This document shows, in pieces, positions 17,768 through 27,067 of a stretch of DNA of 64,000 nt (positions are counted from its first letter, which is position 1; the number at the start of each line of letters is the position of its first letter). Position numbers and translations under genes: made by a program. This stretch comes from Lachnospiraceae bacterium (GTDB lineage: Bacteria > Bacillota > Clostridia > Lachnospirales > Lachnospiraceae), in assembly GCA_011959925.1 (NCBI GenBank), contig BLMD01000137.1, positions 1-64,000 of the forward strand, in the 5' to 3' direction. The notes below the pieces were generated by a model. It saw only the letters and a program-made list of their open reading frames with translations, was not told the origin of the DNA and searched no databases.

Positions 17768-18526
17768 GAAAACCACCGCCTGACAACAATACAGTTAATG
17801 TATCCGATATTTTTTTATACATTTCGTCAAAAGTCATATTGCCCCGGTAAATCTGATGGTAGATTTCCCCGTCTTTGATAAACAGCACCCTTCCCGCATG
17901 GCTTGCCGCGCGCGTACTGTGAGTTACCATCAGAATCGTCTGCCCGTTTTCATGCAGCCGGGAAAAAATATCCAAAAGCTCCGAAGAAGAACGGGAATCC
18001 AACGCCCCCGTCGGCTCATCCGCCAGAATCATATCCGGTTCCGTAATCATAGCCCTGGCAACCGCCGCCCGTTGTTTCTGCCCGCCGGATACCTCATACG
18101 GATATTTTTTCAGCAGCTTCGTCAATCCCAGGCGTCCCGAAAGCTCTTTTAGTTTCGGCTCCATCACGGCGTACTTTTCTCCGGCAAGCACAAGGGGAAG
18201 GTAAATATTGTCTTCTAAAGAAAGCGTATCCAGCAGGTTAAAATCCTGAAATACAAATCCCAGGTGTTCCCGCCGAAACCGCGCCAGTTCGCTTTCCTTA
18301 ATAGAAAGAATGTTTTTGCCGTTCAACAAAATTTTTCCGTCCGTCGGACGATCCACTGTGGCAAGCAGATTAAGCAGAGTCGTTTTTCCCGAACCGGATT
18401 CACCCATGATCGCCGTGTATTCTCCCTGCTCCACCGCAAAATTTACGTCCCGCAGCGCCTCCACCTTATTTCCGCCAAAACGCGTGGCGTATATTTTTTT
18501 AAGTGATTTACTTCTAACATAGCCAT
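17760..18526 (-). pseudogene. BceA-type ABC ATPase with a frameshift near its start
   Basis: The ATPase core is intact: Walker A GESGSGKTTLLN, signature VSGGQKQRAAVARAM, Walker B MILADEPTGALDS. The natural start, AGGAGGAACAGAAT then ATG at 18526, gives MAMLEVNHLKK but then runs out of frame at a run of seven A (T7 at 18494-18500 on the plus strand). One more A would join it to KIYATRFGGNKVEALRDV. The only start in the ATPase frame upstream is a GTG at 18560 without a ribosome site. Its partner permease is also frameshifted. Confidence 0.7.
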
Positions 18527-18568
18527 ATTCTGTTCCTCCTCTTATCTTTGACAATACCACTATAACAA

Positions 18569-18611
18569 AAAAAGAAATGCTCTGCCTTAACTTTGGCTTA
18601 CATTTCTTTTT
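18569..18611. terminator. Bidirectional terminator hairpin
   Basis: AAAAAGAAATG (18569-18579) and CATTTCTTTTT (18601-18611) pair, with A/T-rich flanks. It would end the leftward AAA_4 transcript upstream of the BceAB-like genes. Confidence 0.5.
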
Positions 18612-18698
18612 GTCTGGCTTACGATTTTGTAAGGTTCAGAAGATCAGAGTATCTTTGCAAATATCTGCAAAAGACTGTAAACAGAGATGTACAAGAGA

Positions 18699-19814
18699 TT
18701 AGGGAATTTCCCAATATCCATAACGCCGGCCACCTTTACGCTCAATGCAATTTTTGTTTTTTAATTTTTCTAGTTCTCTTTGTACTGTTCTTCTGTTCAC
18801 AGATAATTTCTGTGCCATTTCTGTCGTTGTCATGGATGCATCCTCTCTCAGCAAAGTTAAAATTTCCGTTTCCTTTGAAACATTCTTTGTGACATTCTTT
18901 GTGACATCCTGATTTTTTGTCGCTATGGATTCTGGCACCTTGGCACTTTGAAGGGCATTAAATTTAAGCATAATATCTCCACCATGAACAATATATTCCG
19001 GTTCATCCGCACCAAGCGTTTTACAGGCATCACATATTTTTTGAATGCCACGCCCCCAACTTTCAATATAACCAGCCCGATAGAAAACTCTCGCAATGTC
19101 CGGATTAAAAGGCTTTGAAGAATGAGAATGCATCAATGTTTCCGCTCTTGTTTCCTTGTGGTAGGATATCGCTGCTTTCAAGTATTTTAGATAAATTAAA
19201 TCAATCACCCTATCTGCAATAATAAGCAGAGAACCTCTTACTTCATCCTGATACAATAAGTCACTTCCTTCAAACTTGCCGATTTTCACATAACATCCAC
19301 TGATAACTTTTTCTGCCTTACGGTAAAAACACAATGCATCCGCACGTTTTAGCTTTCCATCTTCTATTAAATCTAATTTTTCCAGAAGTTCTGTATTTGA
19401 AATATCCAAATCTTCTTTCGTCATTCGACCGCTTCGGAGTGCCTCCTGCCTAAAAATATCAAAACTTTCCTTATCCAAATCGTCAACTGATATATCAGCT
19501 ATTGTAGCCGCATCCCATTTCAAACCTGTCTTAGATATAAGAAAGTTCGTCAGTGCATTACCTCTTAACTGCTGTTTCGTACTGCCGCTACGGTAATGAT
19601 ATTCCCCATCATAGTTTACAGGAAATGCCCATGGATTCACAGTAATTTCTATATATTCCAAGCCATTCTCTGTCAGTAAATTGACATCAGCCACAATCCC
19701 CAGTTTGCTTTGTACCTTATTGGGGATATCCTCAAGTAATCTCTTAGAATTACTGACACCAATAACCGTTCCGTCATCTCTTTTTCCAATATATATCTTT
19801 GAATGTTCCGTCAC
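18699..19814 (-). pseudogene. AAA_4/Schlafen-type transcriptional regulator, truncated
   Basis: The 371-residue frame carries the AlbA_2/AAA_4 core (KIYIGKRDDGTVIGVSNSK, EYHYRSGSTKQQLRGNALT), the ATP-binding-like C-terminal part (FYRAGYIESWGRGIQKIC) and a C-terminal winged helix (MTTTEMAQKLSVNRRTVQRE). Family members begin about 30 residues earlier. They also have about 50 residues between KETRAET and LMHSHSSKPFNPD that are missing here. Both losses are in frame or at the edge, so the protein may be made but is probably inactive. The N-terminal break lies against the small-protein remnant at 19835. Confidence 0.65.
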
Positions 19815-19834
19815 AAAACCACTGGCGTTGTCAC

Positions 19835-19906
19835 ACCGTTGCGGCTGGTGTAACTTGCCACTACATCATCAAATGGTTAGACGGTGACGACAAGAGCAAC
19901 AAGTAG
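19835..19906 (+). pseudogene. C-terminal remnant of a small membrane protein (possible type I toxin)
   Basis: The frame reads TVAAGVTCHYIIKWLDGDDK then SNK-stop. This is the hydrophobic end and charged tail I associate with small holin-like proteins common in Clostridia. The N-terminal half and the start codon are missing at the junction with the truncated AAA_4 gene. A hairpin and an opposing promoter follow, the layout of a type I toxin with antisense RNA. Family assignment is from memory of the sequence pattern. Confidence 0.4.
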
Positions 19907-19936
19907 CCTGGTGGGTGCTTTGCCACCATAAAAGTA

Positions 19937-20018
19937 AAGAAGAATCCCCGAACTGCGCTGGAACACGGTTCGGGGATTCCATTCTTTGTTCACATGGAAC
20001 TTCTGCATCTTTTTGCCT
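19937..20018 (-). ncRNA. Candidate antisense RNA
   Basis: A near-consensus leftward promoter (20025-20053) would start an RNA near 20018. It would end about 80 nt later at the strong hairpin 19942-19979, followed on this strand by TTCTTCTTTACTTTT. The RNA faces the 3' end of the small-protein remnant, as in TxpA/RatA-type loci. Expression is inferred. Confidence 0.4.
19942..19979. terminator. Strong hairpin, terminator of both strands
   Basis: GAATCCCCGAAC (19942-19953) and GTTCGGGGATTC (19968-19979) pair perfectly over 12 bp. The minus-strand exit is T-rich; the plus-strand exit (CATTCTTTGTT) is weaker. Confidence 0.65.
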
Positions 20019-20024
20019 AATGGC

Positions 20025-20053
20025 ATTATAGCATATCCAAATGTTAATTACAA
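20025..20053 (-). promoter_or_regulatory. Promoter of the candidate antisense RNA
   Basis: On the minus strand TTGTAA (20048-20053) and TATAAT (20025-20030) are 17 bp apart, with no coding gene directly downstream. Confidence 0.5.
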
Positions 20054-20203
20054 GATTCATCTCTTTTTCATAAAACAAAAATATATCCTTATCTGGCATC
20101 ATTCAAATCAAAGTATGAAACATACACTGGCAATGCCCTTCTTCCTTTCGTCTGGAGGGATAGCCCCTCCGAAATGGAAGGCAGCCGCCCGGCTCTATAT
20201 CAC
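20054..20203. other. Intergenic segment with a nested hairpin
   Basis: No gene is seen. CTTCCTTTCG (20141-20150) with CGAAATGGAAG (20170-20180) encloses GGAGGG/CCCTCC. The hairpin lies just beyond the lipoprotein stop at 20204 but lacks a T-tract on the minus strand, so it may stabilise a transcript end or be a repeat element. Confidence 0.4.
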
Positions 20204-21340
20204 CTACGAAATCTCCTCCACCTTCGTCCACGTCCCCTCTTTTAAATGATAAAAATAAATACCGTCGTCTTTTTCGATCCAGTAATCCCCGTTTGCAAGG
20301 CGCATCCTCACATACATCTCGTCTTCGGATTCAAACTCATCGAACAGGTATCTCCCTTCTTTTAGGTCATACCATTTATAATAGCCCCGCTCCTTCCCGT
20401 CCTCTTTCGTCCGTTTGATCAATTCCATATACCCGATCTGGATATACACATCGTCGATCTCTTCCTCATACGTCAGTATCTCTTCCCTCTTTTTTGTCTT
20501 TATATGGTAAGCTTCAACGTTCTTTTTGTGTGCCGGCTGTAAATAGATCGTATCGTCCCAGATAAACTGGGCATCATTTAACACGCCTTCCAAAACGGTA
20601 CGGATTTCTTTTGTCTGAAAATCGTATTGCCGGAATATCAGCCCCTCATCCTCATTCAGATTCATTTCCAGAAAATAGATCGAATCACCGCTGCCGCCGC
20701 ACGGAACGACATAGGTATCCTTTAACTTGCTTCCGTCCACGATTAACGTTTCTTCTTCTGTCTGCAAATCGTACATGACAAGCGACGGCTCTGCCGACTC
20801 GCTACCGGTTGCATCCTCAAATTCAATCATGGTCGGAAGCGATAAAAACAATTTTCCCCTGTACATCACCGCTGCATTGGGAGGGATCGTCTGGTTTTCA
20901 AATCTGTGGACCAGCGTTTTATCCGTCCCGTCTTTCCTGATACGGTACAGGCACAAACCCCTGTCCTCCCCGAAGGATTTACAGACCATATAGTAAAGGC
21001 TTTCATTAACATACGTCAGAAATCCCATATAATTTGCCCCTTCAGACACTGCCTGGCAGGCTTTAGAATCGTGCCTGCAGTTTACTTTTCGGCAGAGAAC
21101 CGTTTCTTTTGCAGACGCTTTATCTACATATTTCAGCACCATAAAATCGGAATCTGCCTGTACGTTCTGTACGTAATACACCCCTTCGTCCGTTTCCGTT
21201 AAGTTGATCATCGGACGAAATACGTCCTGATCCTACCGTTCACCTGCCTCCATACTATGCTTTTGTTTTGTGCATCCCGCCAAAAGCAGGGCAAAACAAA
21301 CCGCTCCTAAAACTATTTTTCCATATTTTTTTCTCTGCAT
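20204..21340 (-). pseudogene. DUF5050-like lipoprotein gene with an in-frame amber stop
   Basis: The ATG at 21340 opens a lipoprotein signal peptide (MQRKKYGKIVLGAVCFALLL then AGC lipobox). At codon 36 there is a TAG (21233-21235). The same frame then continues for 343 codons without interruption (DQDVFRPMINLTETDEGVYY onward). The body has repeating strands such as GVYYVQN, SLYYMV, SIYFLEM and GIYFYHL, which suggests a beta-propeller as in DUF5050 proteins. The start overlaps the permease stop by 28 bp. A single nonsense change most simply explains it. A downstream ATG (21211) would give a protein without an export signal. Confidence 0.7.
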
Positions 21341-23469
21341 ATGGTCTCCTTTCCGATTACTGCCGCAGCTGCGGCAAGCAACACTGCAAAACCAATCGTC
21401 GTCCAACGCCCCTGAAACGTAAACACAAACAAAATATCATGTATCGCTCTCAGCCATTGCAGGGAAAGATACGGCGATAACAATGTCGGAACCACAGTCG
21501 CTCCCAGAATCATTCCTGTCAGCATATATTGGTTTTTCACAAATTTCCCACATGCCGACAGCACGATCAAACACGCAGACACACCAATGCACTGCAGTAT
21601 CACTCCCAGGCTAAAAAAACAAGCAAGCGGTATACTGATTCCGCTGTTCCAATACGCTGGCAGGCAGTCCGCCGGGGCGGACATCTTTAAATCATACGCT
21701 GCTGCGGATTTCCAAAAGGAAAACACCCCAAACACAAGGGTAAGAGAAACGAAGTAGAGCAGCAGCGACATTATTTTTGCATTCCACAGCGTTTTTCCTC
21801 CGCAGGCAGACGTTTTCTGCAGCAATTCCACCCTGGTTTCTTTTTCCTTCTGAAACACTGCCGGAATCAGAAACGCAAAGGAAATACAAAGGAAAAGAAC
21901 CATCCCTCTGGATACTTCCGTAAAACCAAACAGCATCTCGTACTGCATGTCTTTTAATAAAATTTCTTCTTTCCCGTCCCGCCGCAGCAGCGCGGCGCGG
22001 TCGGCATATTTCTCAAATCCGTCCCGGCGCTCCAGCTCTTTTTGCAGCGCGTCTGCACGGTAGATATTTTCTTCTCCTGCAAGCGTTTCTTCCAGGGATT
22101 GAAAATATGCTTTCTCTTCCCTGATCTGATGATCCGTCTGTTTTGTAACCCGGTCTCCGAACCGGTCGATATACTGCTGGTAATAATATTCTTCCGTATC
22201 CAAATCATGGCGGTACTGCCGCACCGTCATCCCATACAGCAGTATACATGCCGCAAACAAAATCATGCCTCTCTGGTAAATCCACAGTTTTTTCATTTCA
22301 AAATAAAAAATCGAATGGGGCTTTCGCCTGCTCCCCTTCTTTGCCCAAATCCTTCTCCTCCGTTTCATCTGCCTGCGGCCTCCCGCAAACAGCATCAGTC
22401 CAAACAGGATCGCTGCCAAAGGTACGATACCCCATGCCGCCTCAAAATACAAACTTCCGAATGAAATCAATTCATACGTGCCAATGACAGGTTTTCCCCG
22501 CAGCAGGCTCCACACATTCCAAATCCGACCGGCTTCCCACAGACCGCCGCCCACAGAGCTATTGCAGAACCATATACCGAGCCCCAAAATGCATGCGGTT
22601 TCCGCCGCCGTTAAGATTACGGAACAAAACCGCTTTGCAATTGCCACCGCCAAGGCTGTTAATACCGCTGCCGCAAGCAGCTTTAAACCCATACAGGCAA
22701 GCAGATATTGTCCGATCGTCCAGGCGTATGGAACGGCATAATACCCGGGAACGCCCTGAATCGCAGCCATACAGGCAATCCCGCCGAACTTTGCTGACGC
22801 AAGCATAAAGTTAAGAACGAAAATCAGCAGCATATATACGGTAAGACTGCTGTAAACCACAAACGCCTTTGCCAGAAACAGGCGCACATTTCCATGAAAC
22901 ATCGTAAGCGCAAACTCTGATTTTCCCGCTTTTTCCTCCTGCAGAAAAACGACGCCCGTCAGATAGATTAAAAATACCGCTGCCAGCAGGTCGCCGGCAT
23001 AAAAATCCAGCAGCTGTTCCACGCCCAGATAAGGATGCAGTTCCATAGGCGCCTGAATGTCTAGTTTTTCATAGGCCTGGGCAATCCGTTTCCCATAAGC
23101 GTTCCGGTCGGAATCGGGATCTGCAAATATAGAAATTTCCCGCCCCTTCTCGTACCGGTTCTGGATCGATTCGCGGTAGGCTGCATAGCCGTTTTGCGCT
23201 TCCACTTCCCGTCCGATCTGCTCCAACGCCTTCCACTGCTCATAGCCTGCCGCGCTTTGCGAAGCTTTTTTCTGCTCCACCCATTCGGCGGCATCCCCCT
23301 GCTCCTCTTCCAAAAGACCATGCATGTTTAAATATTCCGGAATCCATTCCCGGTTTTTATCCAGCTCACCCCAAAAGACAATGCCGGACAGAAGCAAAAA
23401 AAACAGGAAAATTTTTAAGACGGAAGCATTTTTCCACAATTTTTTCCATTCATACCATACAAGCCTCAT
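21313..23469 (-). CDS. Large ABC-2 type permease
   Basis: A 718-residue membrane protein built as two similar halves. Each has one N-terminal helix (FLFFLLLSGIVFW near 18; MILFAACILLYGMTV near 400), a large extracytoplasmic region rich in Glu and Arg, and then about five helices. This is a two-in-one version of the usual ABC-2 dimer. It lies 6 bp downstream of an ABC ATPase and upstream of a lipoprotein gene whose start it overlaps. Substrate unknown; export of a peptide or lipid-linked compound is possible. Confidence 0.78.
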   Translation of the reverse strand: MRLVWYEWKKLWKNASVLKIFLFFLLLSGIVFWGELDKNREWIPEYLNMHGLLEEEQGDAAEWVEQKKASQSAAGYEQWKALEQIGREVEAQNGYAAYRESIQNRYEKGREISIFADPDSDRNAYGKRIAQAYEKLDIQAPMELHPYLGVEQLLDFYAGDLLAAVFLIYLTGVVFLQEEKAGKSEFALTMFHGNVRLFLAKAFVVYSSLTVYMLLIFVLNFMLASAKFGGIACMAAIQGVPGYYAVPYAWTIGQYLLACMGLKLLAAAVLTALAVAIAKRFCSVILTAAETACILGLGIWFCNSSVGGGLWEAGRIWNVWSLLRGKPVIGTYELISFGSLYFEAAWGIVPLAAILFGLMLFAGGRRQMKRRRRIWAKKGSRRKPHSIFYFEMKKLWIYQRGMILFAACILLYGMTVRQYRHDLDTEEYYYQQYIDRFGDRVTKQTDHQIREEKAYFQSLEETLAGEENIYRADALQKELERRDGFEKYADRAALLRRDGKEEILLKDMQYEMLFGFTEVSRGMVLFLCISFAFLIPAVFQKEKETRVELLQKTSACGGKTLWNAKIMSLLLYFVSLTLVFGVFSFWKSAAAYDLKMSAPADCLPAYWNSGISIPLACFFSLGVILQCIGVSACLIVLSACGKFVKNQYMLTGMILGATVVPTLLSPYLSLQWLRAIHDILFVFTFQGRWTTIGFAVLLAAAAAVIGKETICREKNMEK

Positions 23470-23475
23470 ACGTCT

Positions 23476-24345
23476 TCATACTTCCTCTCCAAAATAAGAC
23501 AGGTACACATCTTCCAGATCCGGATATACCGGTACCGCGCCTTTTAGCTGCGGTTCCCCTTCTTTTGTGATCACCTTCGCATAGACGTTTCCTTTTCGGT
23601 GATACACGCTGCTGACCTGATACAACTCTTCCAGCTCTTCCAACGGGAGAATTAATTCTGTCTCATAGACCCTTCCGTACAGCTGCTCCGTCAGCTCCCA
23701 TACCGTGCTGTCCGCAAGCATCCTCCCGGCGTCCAGCATCAGAATCCGGTCTGCAATCAGTTCCACATCACTGACCACATGCGTAGCAATAATAATAATC
23801 CGCTCCTTTGCCCACTCTGCAATTAAATTCCTCATTTCGATCCGTTTTCTGGGATCTAATCCAGCCGTAGGCTCATCTAAAATCACCACTTGCGGCCGGT
23901 CCAGCAAAGCCTGCGCAAGCATCAGCCTCTGCTGCATCCCTCCCGAAAGCGTCTTGATCTTCTTGTTTTTTACATCAACCAGACGTACCCGCTCCAATAA
24001 TTCCTCTGCCTGGACAAGCAAATGCTTTCGTTCCATTCCTTTCAACGCCCCGATATAATATAGGTATTCCAACACGTCAAATTCCGGATACAGGCATGTT
24101 TGCTGCGGCATATACCCCAATGCTTTTAAAAAATCTTTTTTCTGTTTCCGTATTTCTTTCCCGTTAAATACAATCTCCCCTGCCGACGGCTCAAGCAGCA
24201 TGGCAATCAGCTTCATAAACGTGCTCTTTCCCGCGCCGTTCGGACCGAGAAGCCCATATACGCCGGGCGTAAACGTTACATAAAGCGGTTTCAGCGCCTC
24301 TTTGTCCCCATAGAACTTTCTCACGTTTTTGATTTCCAACACCAT
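23476..24345 (-). CDS. ABC transporter ATP-binding protein
   Basis: A 289-residue ATPase with Walker A GPNGAGKSTFMK (about 36-46), signature LSGGMQQRLMLAQALL, Walker B VVILDEPTAGLDP and H-loop ATHVVSD. The C-terminal part from about 215 is the accessory domain of CcmA-type exporter ATPases. I use the ATG at 24345: GAGGAA precedes it and the upstream gene ends at 24350. It works with the 718-residue permease. Confidence 0.87.
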   Translation of the reverse strand: MVLEIKNVRKFYGDKEALKPLYVTFTPGVYGLLGPNGAGKSTFMKLIAMLLEPSAGEIVFNGKEIRKQKKDFLKALGYMPQQTCLYPEFDVLEYLYYIGALKGMERKHLLVQAEELLERVRLVDVKNKKIKTLSGGMQQRLMLAQALLDRPQVVILDEPTAGLDPRKRIEMRNLIAEWAKERIIIIATHVVSDVELIADRILMLDAGRMLADSTVWELTEQLYGRVYETELILPLEELEELYQVSSVYHRKGNVYAKVITKEGEPQLKGAVPVYPDLEDVYLSYFGEEV

Positions 24346-24349
24346 ACGC

Positions 24350-25861
24350 CTATTCCTCCCAGCCATCCAGCTGTTCCTGAAGCTTATGCATCACATCGTC
24401 CCGTCCGGCTTCCTCCAATTTCTCCTGCTGCAGGGCCAAAAACGCTTCCAGGTCCGGTACTTCGGAAGATTGCAGCGTACGGACCGCTTCCTGATAAACT
24501 GCGGCAAGCCTGCTCATTTGTTTCAGTAACTCTTCATCCCAGTCAGGCACAAAATTACGGTACAAATCCGGCTGCATCTCATGAAACAGGTTTCTTGTAC
24601 GCTCTTCTTTATCCGGCGTTTCACTTTCGTTTGGATATGCAATGAGGTTGTTTCCTATTGCGCCAAATGTTCCCATATACGAAAGAGTGCCCTGCTGTTT
24701 GCCGACGGCATATCCGTTTGACAGAACATAATCTTCCTCCGGCACGCCGTAGATCATAAGGTTTGATAATTCCTCATCGTATACCGACGCCGCAAGCACC
24801 TGCACGGCAAGCTCCTTATGTTTGCTGCCGCTGAATACTCCATTCCCGAGCGAACGGGTGAGAAAAGGATTTCCAAGCGGAACCGAAACAATATCTTCCG
24901 CATCATCATAAGACCCCTGCAATTGTTTCAGCCCGGGCATATTCTGTATGGTAAATACAGGACGCGCAGACAAAGAACCGGGGCTGTCATGGGCGTCCAG
25001 GTTGTTTTCATAAATATACTGATACAACGCGAAGGCATCTTTGATCCGCTGCATGGAAAAACCATCCTCGATCTTTTTTTCCCGCATATGAACATACAGG
25101 TTATTCGTCGTTCCTTCTAACACCGGCATATATTCCCCAAGCAGATAATCACTGAAATCCAGATATGCGGCATTGGTAAGATAATACCCGCCCTCCAAAA
25201 GACGTTCTTCCTCAAAATAAGGCAAAAGCCATTGGATCACTTCTTCCGGCGTCATCTTTTTGATCTTCTCCTCGTCCAAATCCACCCGGTATTGATCCAA
25301 AAAAGATTTCCGGAAACAATATGCCGCCTCTTTCACACAGACATTTCCGCGCGGAATCTGATACGTGGTTCCGTTGATCCGGTTTACATCCCAGATCTCT
25401 TGGGGAATCGCCGCTTGCGCCCGCTGCATCCCTTCGCTTTCCATATAAGAATCCAACGGAAGAAACCGGTCGTATTCCATGGACGAAAACTGTGCAATAT
25501 CCGCATCCGGATCGTTTTGCAGCAACGTCTGGATTGCTTCTCCGGAACAGATCAGCTCTTGTTCCAGCCGAAAACCGCCTTCCTCCTCTTCTGCTGCCGC
25601 TTCATACGAATCCGGAAGATATTTGAACACCACTTTCGCAGCGATCCCAAGTTTTCCCAACCGTTTGTTAAAAAGGTCAAACCGTTTCGCATAAACTTCC
25701 TGATATGGCTGCATATCCTCCCTGTCTATTCCAAAATATTCCGGATCGGAAAGATACCATACGATCTCTGTTTTTTTCTGAATATTTGCAAATACAAAGA
25801 CCATGCCGACCGCTGCCAGAAACAGAACGGCCAGGATCCTATTCCGTTTTCTTTTCATCAT
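24350..25861 (-). CDS. Extracellular solute-binding-like protein
   Basis: A 503-residue exported protein. A basic start and hydrophobic segment (RILAVLFLAAVGMVFVFAN) are not followed by a lipobox Cys, so it is probably anchored by its N-terminus. The body resembles family 1 sugar-type solute-binding proteins (EIVWYLSDPEYFG, then SSMEYDRFLPLDSYMES, INGTTYQIPRG). It starts an operon with an exporter-type ATPase, a two-in-one permease and a lipoprotein. A binding protein beside an exporter-type rather than importer-type ABC system is uncommon, so it may act as a sensor or extracytoplasmic partner. Confidence 0.65.
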   Translation of the reverse strand: MMKRKRNRILAVLFLAAVGMVFVFANIQKKTEIVWYLSDPEYFGIDREDMQPYQEVYAKRFDLFNKRLGKLGIAAKVVFKYLPDSYEAAAEEEEGGFRLEQELICSGEAIQTLLQNDPDADIAQFSSMEYDRFLPLDSYMESEGMQRAQAAIPQEIWDVNRINGTTYQIPRGNVCVKEAAYCFRKSFLDQYRVDLDEEKIKKMTPEEVIQWLLPYFEEERLLEGGYYLTNAAYLDFSDYLLGEYMPVLEGTTNNLYVHMREKKIEDGFSMQRIKDAFALYQYIYENNLDAHDSPGSLSARPVFTIQNMPGLKQLQGSYDDAEDIVSVPLGNPFLTRSLGNGVFSGSKHKELAVQVLAASVYDEELSNLMIYGVPEEDYVLSNGYAVGKQQGTLSYMGTFGAIGNNLIAYPNESETPDKEERTRNLFHEMQPDLYRNFVPDWDEELLKQMSRLAAVYQEAVRTLQSSEVPDLEAFLALQQEKLEEAGRDDVMHKLQEQLDGWEE

Positions 25862-26182
25862 CGTTCACCCCTTCCCTGCATAGGGCACTCTTTTTGCACA
25901 TTCATAAATAAAATCAATCTTTTCTTATTCCCTGGTTGTTGCAAAATTTTTATCACCAAGAATTTTTTCAAATGATTATAAATTGTATCATGTTTTTATT
26001 TTTCAATCAATAGATAACAAAAATTTAATTCATTGTTTCTTTGTGAATCGTTTTTATAAGATATTTTTAATACGCTTATCTGCAATTCCATTTTTATATA
26101 AAAACAATACACGAAATGATACGTTTAAAAATATAAATATTTTACAGAAATCTAACTGTTTCCTTAATCCGATTATTTCCGC
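25862..26182. other. AT-rich intergenic region, probable operon promoter
   Basis: No gene is supported. A minus-strand TATAAT (25975-25980) lies about 110 bp upstream of the solute-binding gene, without a clear -35. Rightward open frames here lack ribosome sites and have random composition. Confidence 0.4.
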
Positions 26183-26214
26183 AAAAAAAGCCAGACACAT
26201 TTTTTGTATCTGGC
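26183..26214 (-). terminator. Rho-independent terminator after cutC
   Basis: On the minus strand GCCAGATACA (26205-26214) pairs with TGTGTCTGGC (26190-26199) and is followed by TTTTTTT. Confidence 0.8.
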
Positions 26215-26323
26215 ACTTTTCCATCTTACTATTCTTCTTCTGTTCCCAGTCTTACTATCATATGAAAAAGCGAATATTCTCCTGCCCCTTCTTAGAAAAC
26301 GGAACCTGGAACAAACAATTCCC

Positions 26324-27067
26324 TTACTGCAGGTCCAGCGCCTCCCGCGCCTGTACAACCGCTTCCTTTGCCGTACGGAAAATCTCAAACTCATTCAGTT
26401 CTTTCAGACCCATATTGACGCGTTCATTCCGATAGGTCATTCCGCTCTGTTTGATCTCTTTGCCGGACATATGAAAACTCGTAGCATGGATTTCTTTGGA
26501 AAGGCTGCGGATAACCGCTGCATCGACGCCGCTTCCCACCAGAATTTCTATGTCCTCTCCCGCCTGTCCAATCAGGCGTTTTAAAACTTCCTTTCCTTTC
26601 ACGCAATCTGCTTCCTGACCGGATGTCAGAATCGTATCAATCTTAAGGGAAATCGCCGTACGAAGCGCCTCGTCCGGATCCTGACAGACATCAAATGCCC
26701 GATGCAGCGTCATATGCAAATCTCCGGCACAGTCTCTTAACGTCTGCATCCGCTTAACATCCAGCCTGCCGTCCGGCGTTAGGCATCCCACGACCACGCC
26801 GTCCGCACCCAATTCCCGAAACATACGGATATCTTCTGCAATCATCAAAAACTCCGGTTCCGTATACAAAAAATCTCCGAATCTGGGACGGATCAATACG
26901 TTTAACTTGATATTGCACGCCTTGCGGATCTGCTTAAACTGGCTGATGCCAGGCGTCGTCCCTCCGATTACCAGATTGGAACAAACCTCCAGGCGGTCTG
27001 CTCCCCCTTCCTGTGCAATCATTGCAGATTCTACGGAATCCACACAAACTTCCAATAATTTTTTCAT
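26324..27067 (-). CDS. cutC: CutC family protein
   Basis: A 247-residue TIM-barrel protein. Conserved CutC segments are LLEVCVDSVESAMIAQEGGA at the N-terminus, RLEVCSNLVIGGTTPG, DGVVVGCLTPDGRLD, MTLHRAFDVCQDPDEAL and ILTSGQEADCVKG. The family was linked to copper tolerance but its biochemical role is unsettled. The ATG at 27067 overlaps the kinase stop (ATGA) and has AAAGGAG upstream, so it is the third gene of a two-component operon. That linkage is unusual and suggests a role in the envelope stress response sensed by the kinase. Confidence 0.88.
   Translation of the reverse strand: MKKLLEVCVDSVESAMIAQEGGADRLEVCSNLVIGGTTPGISQFKQIRKACNIKLNVLIRPRFGDFLYTEPEFLMIAEDIRMFRELGADGVVVGCLTPDGRLDVKRMQTLRDCAGDLHMTLHRAFDVCQDPDEALRTAISLKIDTILTSGQEADCVKGKEVLKRLIGQAGEDIEILVGSGVDAAVIRSLSKEIHATSFHMSGKEIKQSGMTYRNERVNMGLKELNEFEIFRTAKEAVVQAREALDLQ

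Noticed and set aside
17760..18560. Reading the BceA-type gene as intact from the GTG at 18560
   Set aside because: That start has no ribosome site and would translate the real ribosome binding site and start codon out of frame; the normal N-terminus MAMLEV is found in the other frame.
25983..26435. Rightward 150-codon frame in the AT-rich gap before cutC
   Set aside because: It overlaps the cutC terminator and the cutC 3' end, with no ribosome site and no recognisable motif.
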